A DNA stretch of 64,000 nucleotides. Origin: Pseudogymnoascus destructans. Taxonomy: Eukaryota > Ascomycota > Leotiomycetes > Thelebolales > Thelebolaceae. The notes below the pieces were generated by a model. The model saw only the letters and a list, made by a program, of their open reading frames with translations. It searched no databases and was not told the origin of the DNA. The stretch lies in assembly GCF_001641265.1 (NCBI RefSeq), contig NW_020167527.1, forward strand, positions 124,001-188,000. The letters are read 5' to 3'. Below are positions 42,232 to 53,162 of this stretch, in pieces (position 1 is the first letter of the stretch; every line of letters starts with the position of its first letter). A program made the translations under genes and the position numbers.

Positions 42232-43349
42232 ATGGCATCGTCTGACCTCGATGTCCTCGTGGACATGGGTTTCGATAAGGAGAGGGCCGACATGGCAGTC
42301 AAGAAGACCGGTGGCCGTAAGTTTGTTTATATACACCCTTACCCTTGTCATAAAAAAACGCCATTCACTGACTTTCAACCAATAGTCCAAGGTGCTCTCC
42401 AGTGGCTGGAGGACAACCAGGACAAGTCGCTAGAGGACATTAAGGCCGCAGCTGCATCAAAGAAGGCCGATGCCGCCATCGAAGATGCGAACGAAGAGCC
42501 ACCCGCACTGCAGGAGGGCGAGGTAGCGCGATCACTCATATGCAACGGATGTGAAAAGCGCTTCCGGAGCACAGCACAAGCCGAGTTCCATGCTTCGAAA
42601 ACGTGCGTGAGCCTCCTTACCTTGCGATACCTCATTACAGCTTCACCCATTCCAACTTTACGATACTTTAACCTATCATACTAACACCCCCACCCAGTGA
42701 ACACCAAGACTTCGCCGAATCAACCGAAGAAATCAAACCCCTCACCGAAGAAGAAAAAAAGGCCCGCCTCGATGAGCTCCGCACCGCCCTCGCGACAAAA
42801 CGCGCCAAGCAATCCGCCATCGACAAAGAAGAAGCCAAGCGCAACGAGAAGATCCGCATGAAGTCCACTCGCGAGGTGCAGGACGCCAAGGAAGAACTCG
42901 CCAAGAAAGAGCAAATCAAAGAGGCCTCCGCAAAGCGCAAGGAGAAGCTCAATGACATCGCTGCCAAGAAGCGCATCCAGGAGAAGATCGCAGCTGACAA
43001 GGAGGAGCGGAGAATCAAAGCCGAGAAAGCGAAGGCGGAGAGGGAGGGAAGGGCGCCCCCTGTTGATCCTCCGGTTACGGCAGCACAGGCAGTGCCGGTG
43101 GTGAAGCAACCGACTGCGAATCACACGGAGGCAAGGCTGAGGCTGCAGACGGCGAAGGGGAATATACAGAAGACGTTTGCGGCTGAGACGACGCTGTTTG
43201 AGGTTGCGGAGGCGATCTTGGTGGAGAATGGGACGGCGGTGTCGAGCTTCACGCAGAACTTTCCGAAGAAGACATATACGACTGAAGACTTTGGGATGAC
43301 GCTGAAGGAGGTGGGCCAGGTGCCGAGTGGGGTCTTGATTGTGAAATAA
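42232..43349 (+). CDS. UBA-UBX domain protein (UBXN1/SAKS1-like Cdc48 cofactor)
   Basis: Exons are 42232-42316, 42386-42602 and 42698-43349, giving 317 residues with in-phase joins (KKTGG/LQGALQW and ASKT/EHQDFAES). An N-terminal UBA domain (DLDVLVDMGFDKERADMAVK ... ALQWLEDNQD) is followed by a zinc-finger-like CNGCEKRFRSTAQAEFHASK (C-x2-C ... H). A long charged coiled coil (about 110-220, rich in E, K, R and A) leads to the UBX fold near the C-terminus: ARLRLQTAKGNIQKTFAAET, TLFEVAEAILVENG, FTQNFPKKTYTTEDFGMTLK. UBX domains bind Cdc48/p97 and UBA binds ubiquitin, so it is likely an adaptor in ubiquitin-dependent turnover. The N-terminal order UBA, finger, coiled coil, UBX matches the SAKS1 type. 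Confidence 0.92.
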
Positions 43350-43745
43350 ATTGGAACAAAATAGGTTCTATCAGAGGGCGGATTCAGATACGGTGGGCTG
43401 TAACCATGTCTTAAAAGAGAATGACTTGGAATGCCTCATGAATCAAACGAGAATGAAGAAAGATAATTATAGACACTTCAAACCCAGTGTGACTAGCTGG
43501 TTGTCATAAAGATGTATCTTCTGTGTTGTCTAATAATTTGCAATATGAGAAACGCTAGCAAAACAGCAGCCATAGTTGGGCACTTGGATATCTTTCCATT
43601 TTCTTCTCCACAAGGTCATTAGACATATCCGATCCCTTCCAAAAACGCCAGATTTGGCCCATCACAGCTTCATGCCGTTGAACACCCCCCCCAAACTCCT
43701 AACAACAAACCCCTGACTCACCTATCCACCCGCCTCAAGGACCAC
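43350..43745. other. Convergent 3' spacer
   Basis: A 396-bp spacer between the convergent stops of the UBX gene and rad52; no gene is seen. The right end is C-rich. Confidence 0.5.
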
Positions 43746-45500
43746 TCATCCTCTGCCTCTTAACCTCATGCCCCCCCCACCCCCCACCCCCCCATTCATC
43801 GGCACCTCCCCCAACGGCAACCTATCCCCTGCCCCTCCCACATCACCCGGCCTCTTCCCCACCATAGTAGGCGGTTTATAACTCCCCCTATTCCCCAACG
43901 GACTCGGGCTCCCCGGCGCCCCCACGCGCCTCGTCGCATCAAGCTGCGGATTCACCACATTGATATTACCCCTCACCGGCACCACAGCAGCCGTGCCCGG
44001 AGGTTGGTTGGGTGCCTGCTTAAAATTCCTATTCACGGGAATCGTTTTTGTATGATCGATACCGGGAGTCTTCCGGATGGAGGGGGACTCGGAGTGTGGG
44101 TTAAAAACCGCGGTTTTCGGAAGGACGGTGGAGGAGCCGTCGGGTGCTTGGCCGTCGGTGGGCAGCAGAGCGGCTTTCGCGGAGAAGAAACCGATGGGGG
44201 GGTTGCCGTCGGGAGGGGGGTGGAAGGGTTGGTTGGTTGGGTCGGAGTCGGGGTTTTGGGGTCTGGTGAAACTGGGGGATGCTGAGCCGTTTGGTGGGGG
44301 AGGGGGGGTTCGTTGTCTGTTTGGCTGGTTGAGCACTCGACCGTGTCCTGGGACGGCGCCTTGGGGGATGCCGGTTGGGTTCGCGGTTGGTGGCTGCGGC
44401 ATGGCACGCCCGGCGCCTGAACTTGACCTTGACAAGCTGCCATTTGGTGTTTGGGGCTGTGATGGGTGTTGTGGACGTGGTTGTGGGGGACGAGCACCAG
44501 CCATCTGGGCATTGTTTTGAGGTTGCGGCCGAGATGGAGCTTGCATCTGCTGTGGTCGAGATTGAGGCTGTCTAGCCTGGTTCGGCACAGCATTGTTATG
44601 TGCAGACTGCCCAGCTGCTGTTAGACCAGGGCCATTAACTGGTCGACCAGGACTGTTGTGACGAGCCGCTGGCGGAGGCGCGTCTGGGAGCGCTATCTCG
44701 TCAGGATGGGAATCAGGATCGTACGCCGAAGTAAAGTCAGTCTCGTCGAATGCCCCATCATCAAACTCATCCTCAAATGACCCCCTAGCTGTCGGGCTTG
44801 AAATCGAATCCGGTTCCTGCTTGAAAACCGGGACGTCAGGCGCTGTTTCCTCTTTCTTCGTAGCATAAGTCCCATGCCTATAAAGGTTGTCGACTTCCCA
44901 TTTGGTCGGCGCTACTTTCACTTTAGTCACCTTGGCCAGGTACTCCTTGTCGTAGATACAATTCCCCAGGACATTTCCAAAGTTCCTCAGCGCTCTTTTC
45001 ATAGCATCTGTCGTGCCTTCCTTTTTCGCCTTCTCGAACGCGGCGGCTTTGCCCTTGCAGTTTTCGATATGCCCGTAGCCAATGTCCTCGTGGAATGTCC
45101 CATCTCGCAAGCTGACTCGGACGATGACGGAGAGGCCCAGGTTGACTTTGCCTGTGGTAGGGTTCTCGTCCAGGAAATCCACCTGGAGATCCTTGATTTG
45201 ACTAGACCAGCCGTTGAAGCCAAAGACTTCGTTGGCAAGTTGGATGCATTTGTCTGCTGGGATATAGTGTAGCTTCTGGCCTCCTGGACCGGATCTGGAT
45301 GATATGTATTCTGGGCCTAACTGCTTTTGTAACCTGCTTTGGAGACTGGCAATCTCTTGAGCTGTGTATTCGGATATATGTGATTTAACTTCTTCAAATG
45401 GATTCGCAGTATTATTCCCGCCATTGTGCTGGTCGCCTGGCCTGCAAGACATTAGGGATCAGCTAAATAAGATACAAGTCTCCAGGACTCACGCGGGCAT
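43746..45500 (-). CDS. rad52: Recombination mediator Rad52
   Basis: Exon 1 is only 8 nt (45500-45493, ATGCCCGC), followed by an intron with GTGAGT and TTGCAG. Exon 2 is 45441-43746. The product has 567 residues and begins MPAPGDQHNGGNN, the form I know from other filamentous-fungal Rad52. The N-terminal DNA-binding and annealing domain (about 20-200) contains YTAQEIASLQSRLQKQLGPE, SSRSGPGGQKLHYIPADKC, NEVFGFNGWSSQIKDLQVDF, GYGHIENCKGKAAAFEKAKK and EGTTDAMKRALRNFGNVLGN. The remainder is a Pro/Gln/Asn-rich tail expected to bind RPA and Rad51. Rad52 loads Rad51 and anneals single strands in homologous recombination in the nucleus. The start at 45452 inside exon 2 would need a non-ATG codon, so the 8-nt exon is preferred. 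Confidence 0.96.
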
Positions 45501-45760
45501 ATCGGCGACGGTAACTAGCAAGTGGGATATAGCAAATATATCGAGACCATTGATGTGAGATCGTCTGTGTCGTGGGTTATCTCCTAACTCTGGAATGGAG
45601 GCCTGTTGACATTGGGGTTACAAGTCGCGTTACGATTCCCCACTAGAGCTCCAGGTAGACACGAACCATATGCGCGGTCAGGTGATCATACGGACATTAC
45701 TTGGCCTCTGGTTTGGGAAGTCCATTCTCAGATCACGATTCGACTTTATTCTAATTAATC
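45501..45760. promoter_or_regulatory. Divergent promoter rad52 - SPF45-like
   Basis: 260 bp between the two start codons; no clear MCB box is present. Shared control is possible but not shown by a motif. Confidence 0.4.
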
Positions 45761-47379
45761 ATGTCGAATCCGAACACGCCCGCCGCCCCTCGAGGCGGGC
45801 TGTCGCTCTACGCAAATCTACTCGATCCCTCATCCTCATCCAACACGGCTGCCATCATATCCCGCGCGCCTGTCGCATTCAACACGGACAGTGGCGCCGC
45901 AGACGACGAAGCTTCAGCGAAGAAGCAACAGATCAATGCTGGTAGATATTGAACACCCCTCTAGGCATTCTAGCTTGTAGACCTTCAGAATTGCTCACGT
46001 TTGGTTGCTTTGCGAACGAATAGCCGCACTACGATTTCAGCCAACTAAGCGTCCGCAATTATCATCGCAGAAGGGAAAGCCAAAACCCGGATTCCCAAGG
46101 CCCTCTGCACCTGTCGATCCGGATTCCAACAAGCAGACTGCTGGCAGTACTGCCCCTCCGTCTAGACCCCCCGCGAAGAGCACATTGGCCGACTGGGCTG
46201 TGGCGGGGGAAGACGAAGATGTGAATGGATTCTATGGTGGCGGAGAGAAGCGACAACGCGGGGGACGCAAACGCCGGAAGAAGAACCGCGAGGAATACGC
46301 TGTTGCGCAGGACTGGGATGATATATACGACCCCTCACGGCCGAGTAGTTACGATGAATACAGACACAGCGATGAGCAGATCCGGGAGGTGATGGAGTGG
46401 AAGGATAGGCTTTATGCCCATCGGAAGAGTAGGAACTACTATAGTGATATTGAGAGTGATGAGGAACCTGCACGCCCAAGCATCAGCAGTAAGTATTCCT
46501 GTATTCAGTCGTGGATAGTCACTAATTGCGTACAGACCAATTCGCCCCTCCCCCGTCCTTTGCACCACCCCCGTCCTTCGCGCCTCCATCGAGTTACGCA
46601 CCTCCCCCTCCACCACCAGACGGCGCACCCGAGTCAGCTCCAGGGAGATCATCACCCGCCTACTCCCCTCCACCACCACCGGAACCCCTCCCAGCAGCCG
46701 TCATATCCCGGGCCCCAGTCCGCTACAACCTCCCCCCCGCCCCCTCCGAAATCCCCGCCTCAGAAGCCGAACTCGCCCTTGCCCTCGGCGAAGGCGCCGA
46801 CGAAGAGGAATCTTCTGGCGACCAGCCACGCTCGAGCCGCCCCGGCCAAGCCGGCTTCGCGCAAAGGTTAATGTCCAAGTACGGCTGGTCCAAGGGCAGT
46901 GGTCTTGGCGCCGATGAATCGGGGATCGTGAACGCGCTACACGTGCAAGTTCAGAAGCGGAAGAAGAAACCTGATTCCGAGGGCGGCGGGTTTGTGGATC
47001 CACAGGCTATCGGGAAGATAGTAGGGGGCAAGCGTAAGGCGGCTGCTGGGGAAGAGGGGGGGGGTTCGGCGCGATGTCCGAGGTGGTGGTGTTGGAGGGG
47101 ATGGTGGATGGTATGGATTTAGACTCCGAAGTGGAGGGGGCGGGGGATGGAGGGATCATGCAAGAAATTGGGGAGGAGTGTGGAGAGAAGTATGGGAATG
47201 TGGAGAGGGTGTTTATTCACCGCCGAGAGGGGTGGAGGGGGACTGTGTTTGTAAAGTTTACGAGCCAGTTGAGTGGGTTGAGGGCGGTGAATGCGTTGGA
47301 GGGGAGGATGTTTAATGGGAATACTATAAGTGCGAGGTTTTACGACCCGGAGAAGTTTGAGGAGGGCATTTACGAATAG
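45761..47379 (+). CDS. SPF45/RBM17-like splicing factor (G-patch, RRM) with apparent frameshift
   Basis: Exons are 45761-45941, 46024-46488 and 46536 to the end. The N-terminus MSNPNTPAAPRGGLSLYANL and the conserved IISRAPVAFNTDSG, STLADWAVAGEDEDVNGFYG and YDPSRPSSYDEYRHSDEQIR fit SPF45-type proteins. The G-patch is GFAQRLMSKYGWSKGSGLGA with DESGIVNALHVQVQKRK. The C-terminal RRM (UHM type) is MSEVVVLEGMVDGMDLDSEV, then VERVFIHRREGWRGTVFVKF and ARFYDPEKFEEGIYE. The RRM lies in a different frame from the G-patch: the switch is at a run of nine G at 47056-47064, where one base more (or two fewer) would restore frame as EEGGG/FGAMSEVV. This may be a sequence error or a real disruption. SPF45 acts in 3' splice-site choice and DNA-damage response. 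Confidence 0.85.
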
Positions 47380-47745
47380 GTTATTCCATGTTTAGTCTAA
47401 GTAGTGGTTGTTTAGGCTGCTAAACCCAACAGCTTCTTACGCTGCTTAAGCCACTGTGATACCTTCTTCTAACACACCTGCCATGTGGACGCTAACCAAG
47501 TCTTTGGAGCTGCCACACTTAGTGGATGCTCATGGGGAAATTCAAAGGCTTTCGGATTGCCCTTCCATATTCATCTATCATGGCCGGAAGTATGGACCTT
47601 GTAGTGGTCGACTGAGGAGACATTCATGAATAGCACGGAGTAGCGAAGCCATTCTCCCCAGACAGTTATTTACAATTACGTGCTTATTATCCCCCTCGCG
47701 CTCTACAATTTCGCAGAGAGAAGCCGTTTCTAACGATTCACCAAC
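47380..47745. other. Convergent 3' spacer
   Basis: A 366-bp spacer between convergent stops; no gene is seen. Confidence 0.5.
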
Positions 47746-48627
47746 TTAATTATGACGACCACTTGCGGAGGCCGAAGAGATTGGCATATTCTTAATATTG
47801 CACATGAGCTTGATGATGTTTCTTGTAAAATTCCTCCGGTCCCTCTCAGTTGGGTTGAAGTCGTCGGTCGAGACGTTCCCACCCATATTATACAGCACAA
47901 ACCGAGCCATTGGATCGAGTAAATCGTTAATATTGAAATGGGACTCCTCAGAGGTAGGATCCCTCTGGTCATTAGGACGAGCCTCTTCTATCCTAAGTAG
48001 GCGTGCTTCCAGTTGTGCTTGATGTTCGGCGCGAGTTTGTTCACCAATCAAGGATTGGTGTCCCCATCTATCTCTGAGCATCTGGACGATTTCGTCTAAA
48101 GAAGGAACGAGCCTCGCGGTGTCCGTGACACGGTTACCCCCACGGATCCAAAGCCCCACTTGTTCTGCTTGAAGTAACCGTCCTAACATGCGTTGCTGAG
48201 TAGTGGCATAGTAGACTGCCATGAGAGAAGACGTTAGGATAAGTACAAAAGCTCCTCGAGCAACCCAATGGGTCTGGCTTAACGAATCTAATGATAATCC
48301 CGTAATAGCAATTTGGGCTACAATAGCTGCCTAATCGATGTCAGTGAAGTCCCAAGGGGTTAATGGATAGACAAACAGCTACTGAAATCATAGTGCATTC
48401 ATCAAGGATCGATTTTTTGAAAGTCGTCGCATCCTCTTCTTTGAGTTGGCCCAGAACCTGGGCTTCTATTCGCCATGTAGCGCGGCTTCCAAAGAGAAAA
48501 AGGAATATGCTAGAAGGCCCGTATAACGTAAATAGATGAAGGATCGAATAGCAGACCTGGCGAGTAAATCAACGGTATCAAGCGTGAAGCTTGAGGAAAG
48601 GATCAAAGCTGAAAGTATATCGGCCAT
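47746..48627 (-). CDS. Fungal membrane protein of unknown function
   Basis: Exons 48627-48557, 48485-48377 and 48330-47746 give 254 residues; both joins keep frame. The donors GTCTGC and GTTTGT are less canonical. The N-terminus is MADILSALILSSSFTLDTVD, followed by the cytosolic-like ATWRIEAQVLGQLKEEDATT and then AIVAQIAITGLSLDSLSQTH with WVARGAFVLILTSSLMAVYY, which should form two membrane segments. The polar tail has ATTQQRMLGRLLQAEQVG and a long charged helix (IGEQTRAEHQAQLEARLLRI). I know similar THWxARxxFVxxL...VYYAxxQQR patterns from uncharacterised fungal membrane proteins, but no function is established. Confidence 0.72.
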
Positions 48628-49539
48628 CCCGAGGTTTCATGGAAGTCGTTAACCGGTAGTTAGAATTACTATGAGTCGGGAGACTTCTAAGTATCGGAGG
48701 GACTGGAGGAACGGAAGCTGAAATATTATGCCCTGTCGCGGCGGCTATCGACAAAGTAGCTAAGCCAATCATTCCCTCCTGCACACTGCAATAGAACACG
48801 CCTTTCTCTCATGGAGTTTCAGCTCTAGCGTTATTTCTCTATAAAAAAATTATAAGTTTTGCTAGACGCTTAGGAGTCGCTGTCTTAGGCGCACTTCCGA
48901 GTACGACACCTCACCAAGCCACGCCCCTGTACGCTCGAGTATAGAACCCCTATAAACGTACGCTCCTCTAAGAACCAACAATCTACTTACATAGTAGCGT
49001 CGTGCCAAAAGGAATAGTTTGAATAGCACTCTCTCTTTAAGAGAGTCTCTTACTCATCTCACTATTTCCACACAAACAAATCACATGTTAAAGCCATCTA
49101 TAACTTTAGAATTTGATTTTTTTTAACTTGTTGTCAAAACTTTTTATATATACAAACTTGTTCCCCTTAGCACATCACACACACACACAGATAATTTACC
49201 CCGCCCCAGCAGCAGCAGCAGCAGCAGCAGGCAAAACCAAAAGCGCTGCTGCTGCCGCTGCTGATATTTGTATCTCCACTCTCCGCATCTCGCTTCAAGC
49301 AGGAATCGACCAACAAATCCGCTGAGCCACCCCGTCCACCCGCTACATGCGAACTCATATGCTCTGAGTATCAACGCCAAAACGCTTTCCATCCATAGTC
49401 TGCCCAAAATAGGCCCTTCCCCGCCACGCCGTATGTGTATTGAATCTTCCCCATATCACCCCAAGATATCTACATGTGTCCCATCCATCCATCCTTCCCA
49501 GTACTGTTAAATCGCAGATCCTATCCTGCGGCCAAAAGT
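48628..49539. other. Intergenic with CAG/CTG inverted trinucleotide tracts
   Basis: No gene is seen. 48840-49030 is TAG/CTA-rich. At 49208-49230 lies (CAG)n, followed after about 14 bp by CGCTGCTGCTGCCGCTGCTG (49243-49262), so the two tracts can pair into a hairpin. The right end is the 3' region of the carrier gene. Confidence 0.5.
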
Positions 49540-50837
49540 TCATATCGCCGATTTCCGCTGCGCCTCAGAGCGCGTCTTCACGAGGTAATTCATCACATAC
49601 TCGTATGTTAACATCGTCGTCGTAGCAGCAGGGACAGCACGCATCATATTCGTGCCCATCCCCGCGTAAAACGCGCGCCACCCCTCTTCTCGCAGGATTG
49701 TCTTGGCGGTCGTCACGATGCCCTTGTAGCGGGGTAAAGCATTCTTCGCCACCGCAGCGTTCGACGGGCCCTCCGCAGTTAGGGGTTTGAAGGGTGCGTA
49801 TTCGGTTGACGGGCCAGGTGCGAGTTTCCGCTGCGTCTGCAGCCTCGTCCGGATTACCTCATGCGGGTAGGTAGCGGAGCTAGCCATGATCTTGCTGAGG
49901 ACGCTGGCGGAGAGGATGCCGATCCACTGGGACTTCTTCTCGCCGTCGTGGTGGACGCCCATTCCCTGGCCGGTGAATTTCTTCTTTAGGAACTCGTAGG
50001 CCGGGAACTGGACGGCGACGTGGGTGAGGCCGAGGAGGGCGGGGGTGAGGCCCGAGTAGAAGGAGAGGATGCCTTCGGTCTTGTACATCTTCCAGAAGGC
50101 GTCGAAGGTGTTGTTGTAGTGCCAGGGGGGGCGCGAGTCGTGGGATGATGAGGTCGCGCTCACCTGTGACATGAGGCGGGTCTTGACGACCCAGATGGGG
50201 TTTGTGCAGAGCGTTGAGCACGAACCCGCGATAATCGAGGACCAAAAATTAGTTACGAACTCTGAACCTATTTGCGACGGTTAGCTCGGATCCCCGCGGA
50301 ACGACAAGAACACCCCCCGCCCCTCCCCCCCCAAAAAAACGAAAACCTGCACATACTATCTGTAGTCGAAATATACGTCTTCGCCTTCCCATACACCGTA
50401 AACCACACCGCCCAAGTCGGCAAATACCCCAAAATAATCGGCCCCAACCCTCTATACAACCCCCTTATTCCCTCCTCCGTCAGAATCACCTTCCCCGTCC
50501 CTAACATCCCATTATACACCGCCGCCTTCTGCGGGACCTTGAGCCTCGCCTGCGCCGCCCGGAACCCGCCCTGCGCTTGCAGTTTCGTCTTGATCACATC
50601 GAGCGGACACGTCACGATGCCGGACATGAAGCCGCCCGTCGCGCCCGCAAACGCATGGAACGCCGAGTCCGAGCGGTCCGTGATGAAGCGGTCCCACGCC
50701 GTGGCGGGGACACGGTCATCGTCGGCGGCGTCCCGGCGGGATGGCGTGGAGGCGCGGGGGAAGTGCTCGGGCAGCGGAGAGACGAAGGACTCGTGGGACC
50801 CGATCGGTGTCGGCGTGCTGCTGCGGTCGTGAGGCAT
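49540..50837 (-). CDS. Mitochondrial carrier (SLC25), NAD+/pyrimidine-type (Ndt1/Yia6-like)
   Basis: Exon 1 is 50837-50357 and exon 2 is 50267-49540 (donor GTATGT, acceptor AATAG, phase kept as TTDS/SEFVTNFW), giving 402 residues. The three carrier repeats show PLDVIKTKLQAQ, PIWVVKTRLMSQ and PHEVIRTRLQTQ. Other conserved parts are FAGATGGFMSGIVTCPLDV, GIRGLYRGLGPIILGYLPTW, GILSFYSGLTPALLGLTHVA and EEGWRAFYAGMGTNMMRAVP. The W of PIW in repeat two occurs in carriers for nucleotides, NAD+, FAD and folate, so NAD+ transport into mitochondria is the best guess. A 60-residue N-terminal extension rich in S, P and D precedes the first helix. Confidence 0.87.
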
Positions 50838-51617
50838 GGTGGTGGATGAGGCAGCGGGGTGCGGCGCTGCGGGTGGAACGCGAGAGGCTGCTGGAGGAGA
50901 TGGGCAGCTGGGCCTCGTCGTGGGCGAGGAGCGGTGGTTGGAGGAGGATGCCCTGTCTCGTGCCTCGGTGTGCGGGGAAGACTCCCACGCAGCACGCCTG
51001 TGACACGGAGATTAATGGTTGTCGCAGGCCATTGACGTGGGGAGCTGGATTGGGTATTTGGTTATGTTGGTATGCGGAGAGGGGGAGTTGGTCCCTTTTT
51101 GGTTGATAGGTGACGATATCAAAAATGTTGGGGGTGAGTGAGAGAGAGGGCTTTGTATGGTCGTTTCGGTGAAGCTGTCTCTCCGAGTTCCGTCGCTTGG
51201 TCTTGGTAGTTTGATGGGCGTGAAAATACCTTGTGTAGGTAGGAACCAAGTAATTTAGGAAACAAGTAGAAAACAAGTAGGAAACAAGTAGGAAACAAGT
51301 AGGAAACAAGTAGGAAACAAGTAGGAAACAAGTAGGAAACAGTCATGGATAAGGACGATTATCGGAGAATAACGGACGCCGATTGGCTACACCCACCAAT
51401 TCTCGACTCCGTGGTATTACCGTAGTACATAACCCAAGTCCCCCCCATCCACAACCAAAGAAAATCCACGCTTACCCATATTAAGCCTAGATCCAAAATC
51501 CATCCCGAACCTTTCTTTCGCCTGTGTCATTGCCAATCCACGACGACGACGACGACGAAGACTGACGACGAGATCCCCCCCCACAGCGAAAGAACATCAT
51601 TGACGACGACTGCCATC
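50838..51617. promoter_or_regulatory. Divergent region carrier - qcr7 with minisatellite
   Basis: The 780-bp gap separates two nuclear genes for mitochondrial proteins. It holds an 11-bp minisatellite at 51258-51340 and the motif CCGTGGTATTACCGTAG near 51410. A (GAC)n-type stretch lies just upstream of the qcr7 start (51540-51570). Confidence 0.45.
51258..51340. repeat. 11-bp minisatellite
   Basis: AGGAAACAAGT is repeated about 7.5 times with one variant unit. Confidence 0.92.
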
Positions 51618-52182
51618 ATGTCTCAACCATCCCTCGCGCCCTACGTGCTCAAGCGCCCCTTCCTCCAGCGCTTCCTCACCCCCTTCGCCAACTGGTACGC
51701 CAATGCCGCCGGCTACAGAAAGCTCGGGTTGAGGTAAGGTCCTCCCCAACCCCAATTGTCCCCGCCGGATGTCGTGGAGGGAGCATAAAATCTAACAGTC
51801 TGTGTTACAGAGCCGATGACCTCATCCCAGAGGAGTCCGACGTCGTTCTCCAGGCCATCAAGCGCCTCCCGCCCAAGGAGTCCTACGATCGCGTCTTCCG
51901 CCTCCGCCGCGCCTTCCAGGTACGCATACTCGCTGACCACACTTCAGTCGACGTAGGATATACTAACACCCCGCTGCAGTGCTCGCTCTCTCACCAGCTG
52001 TTGCCAAAGGAGCAGCAGACTCCCCCCGAGGAGGTACTTATGCGCCACCCCCCAACCGGGACGAAGAGGAGAAGGCTGACACATAACAGGATACCCCATA
52101 CCTCTCGCCCATCATCCGCGAGATCGAGGCCGAGCTGAAGGAGCGCAATGATTTGGATTCGCTGGCTGTGAAGCGTCGTTAA
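51618..52182 (+). CDS. qcr7: Cytochrome bc1 complex subunit 7 (Qcr7)
   Basis: Four exons (51618-51733, 51811-51919, 51980-52033, 52090-52182) give 123 residues, the usual length. Joins are LGLR/ADDLIPEES, RRAFQ/CSLSHQLLP and PPEE/DTPYLSP. Recognisable are LAPYVLKRPFLQRFLTPFAN, WYANAAGYRKLGLR, VLQAIKRLPPKESYDRVFRL and the tail YLSPIIREIEAELKERNDLD. It is the 14-kDa matrix-side subunit of complex III needed for assembly around cytochrome b. Upstream it shares a divergent region with a mitochondrial carrier gene. Confidence 0.96.
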
Positions 52183-53162
52183 GTGTGAGGAGAGGAGGGG
52201 TGTGTGTATAAAGGAATAGAGGGAGGGGGGAAATAGTGGATGTTTTGGATGGGGAGAGCCTGGCTTTGTGGGGGCCAGTGTTGTATTGTATCGGGTTGAT
52301 CAGAGAGATTTGAAGCTATAGATGAATCAAACGATGTCGTTACAGAATGGATGCGGTGGTTTGGGGGGGGGGTGTGACTGGTTTGTGATGTTTGTAAGGT
52401 GTGTTGTCCGCCTCACATGACGCATTGATATTTGGGATCACGTCCTACGACCGAACAGTTGCCTTGTAAGAATGCCGGCCTTCAATGGAAATATAATATT
52501 TTTGTTACATCTCGACGACGATGCTTACGAATTCCAGCAATCTCATTGGCTTTAACCGCCAAGGAGACATTACCGATATTGTCTACAAATGCCACAAATG
52601 AGGCTCCAAATATTACCCTTCCAATTATCTCACATTCTCTCATCAGCATTCTCGTAATAAACATATCTACAGAGAACGAGCGCCGAGTAGAACCACCCGG
52701 CAAGTCTGTACAGGCTATGACCTCCCCACATCCCTAACGACAACACGCAGCAACAGCCACGCCGTCAACCTAGCATACCCGAGAAAGTGAGAGGAAAAAG
52801 ACAGGCCTCGCGCTCTACCCCTCTAAAACAGCGCATCATCCATGAGGCCCTCCCGTCTCGTCCGTCAAACTGTTATACAAGCCAGCCAAGTAGAATGGCG
52901 ACTTGAGTCCCCCATTCACATCCCATCCTCATCCTCATCCTCGAGCCCCATCTGGTACGGTAGACATTCCTTCGCCCCTGTCCACTTCCAGTAAAATCCA
53001 CCAGCCAGCCAGAGCGTCAAGGCAATCGCCCAATCCGCCCATCAATATCATTCTTCATTCTTCATACAAACAGTTTTTTCCCCTATTCTGTACAAAAAAA
53101 CCACCCATTATTCCGCCGCCGTCCCGGATTAAAATAAAATAAAAGAAGAAGAAAAAAAGGTA
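52183..53162. other. Convergent 3' region with a possible degenerate coding remnant
   Basis: No clear gene is present. On the minus strand 52703-52480 has an open stretch with protein-like composition (SFSVDMFITRMLMRECEIIG, VSLAVKANEIAGIRKHRRR) that continues through one TGA. I cannot assign it. The rest is 3' UTR-like. Confidence 0.35.
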
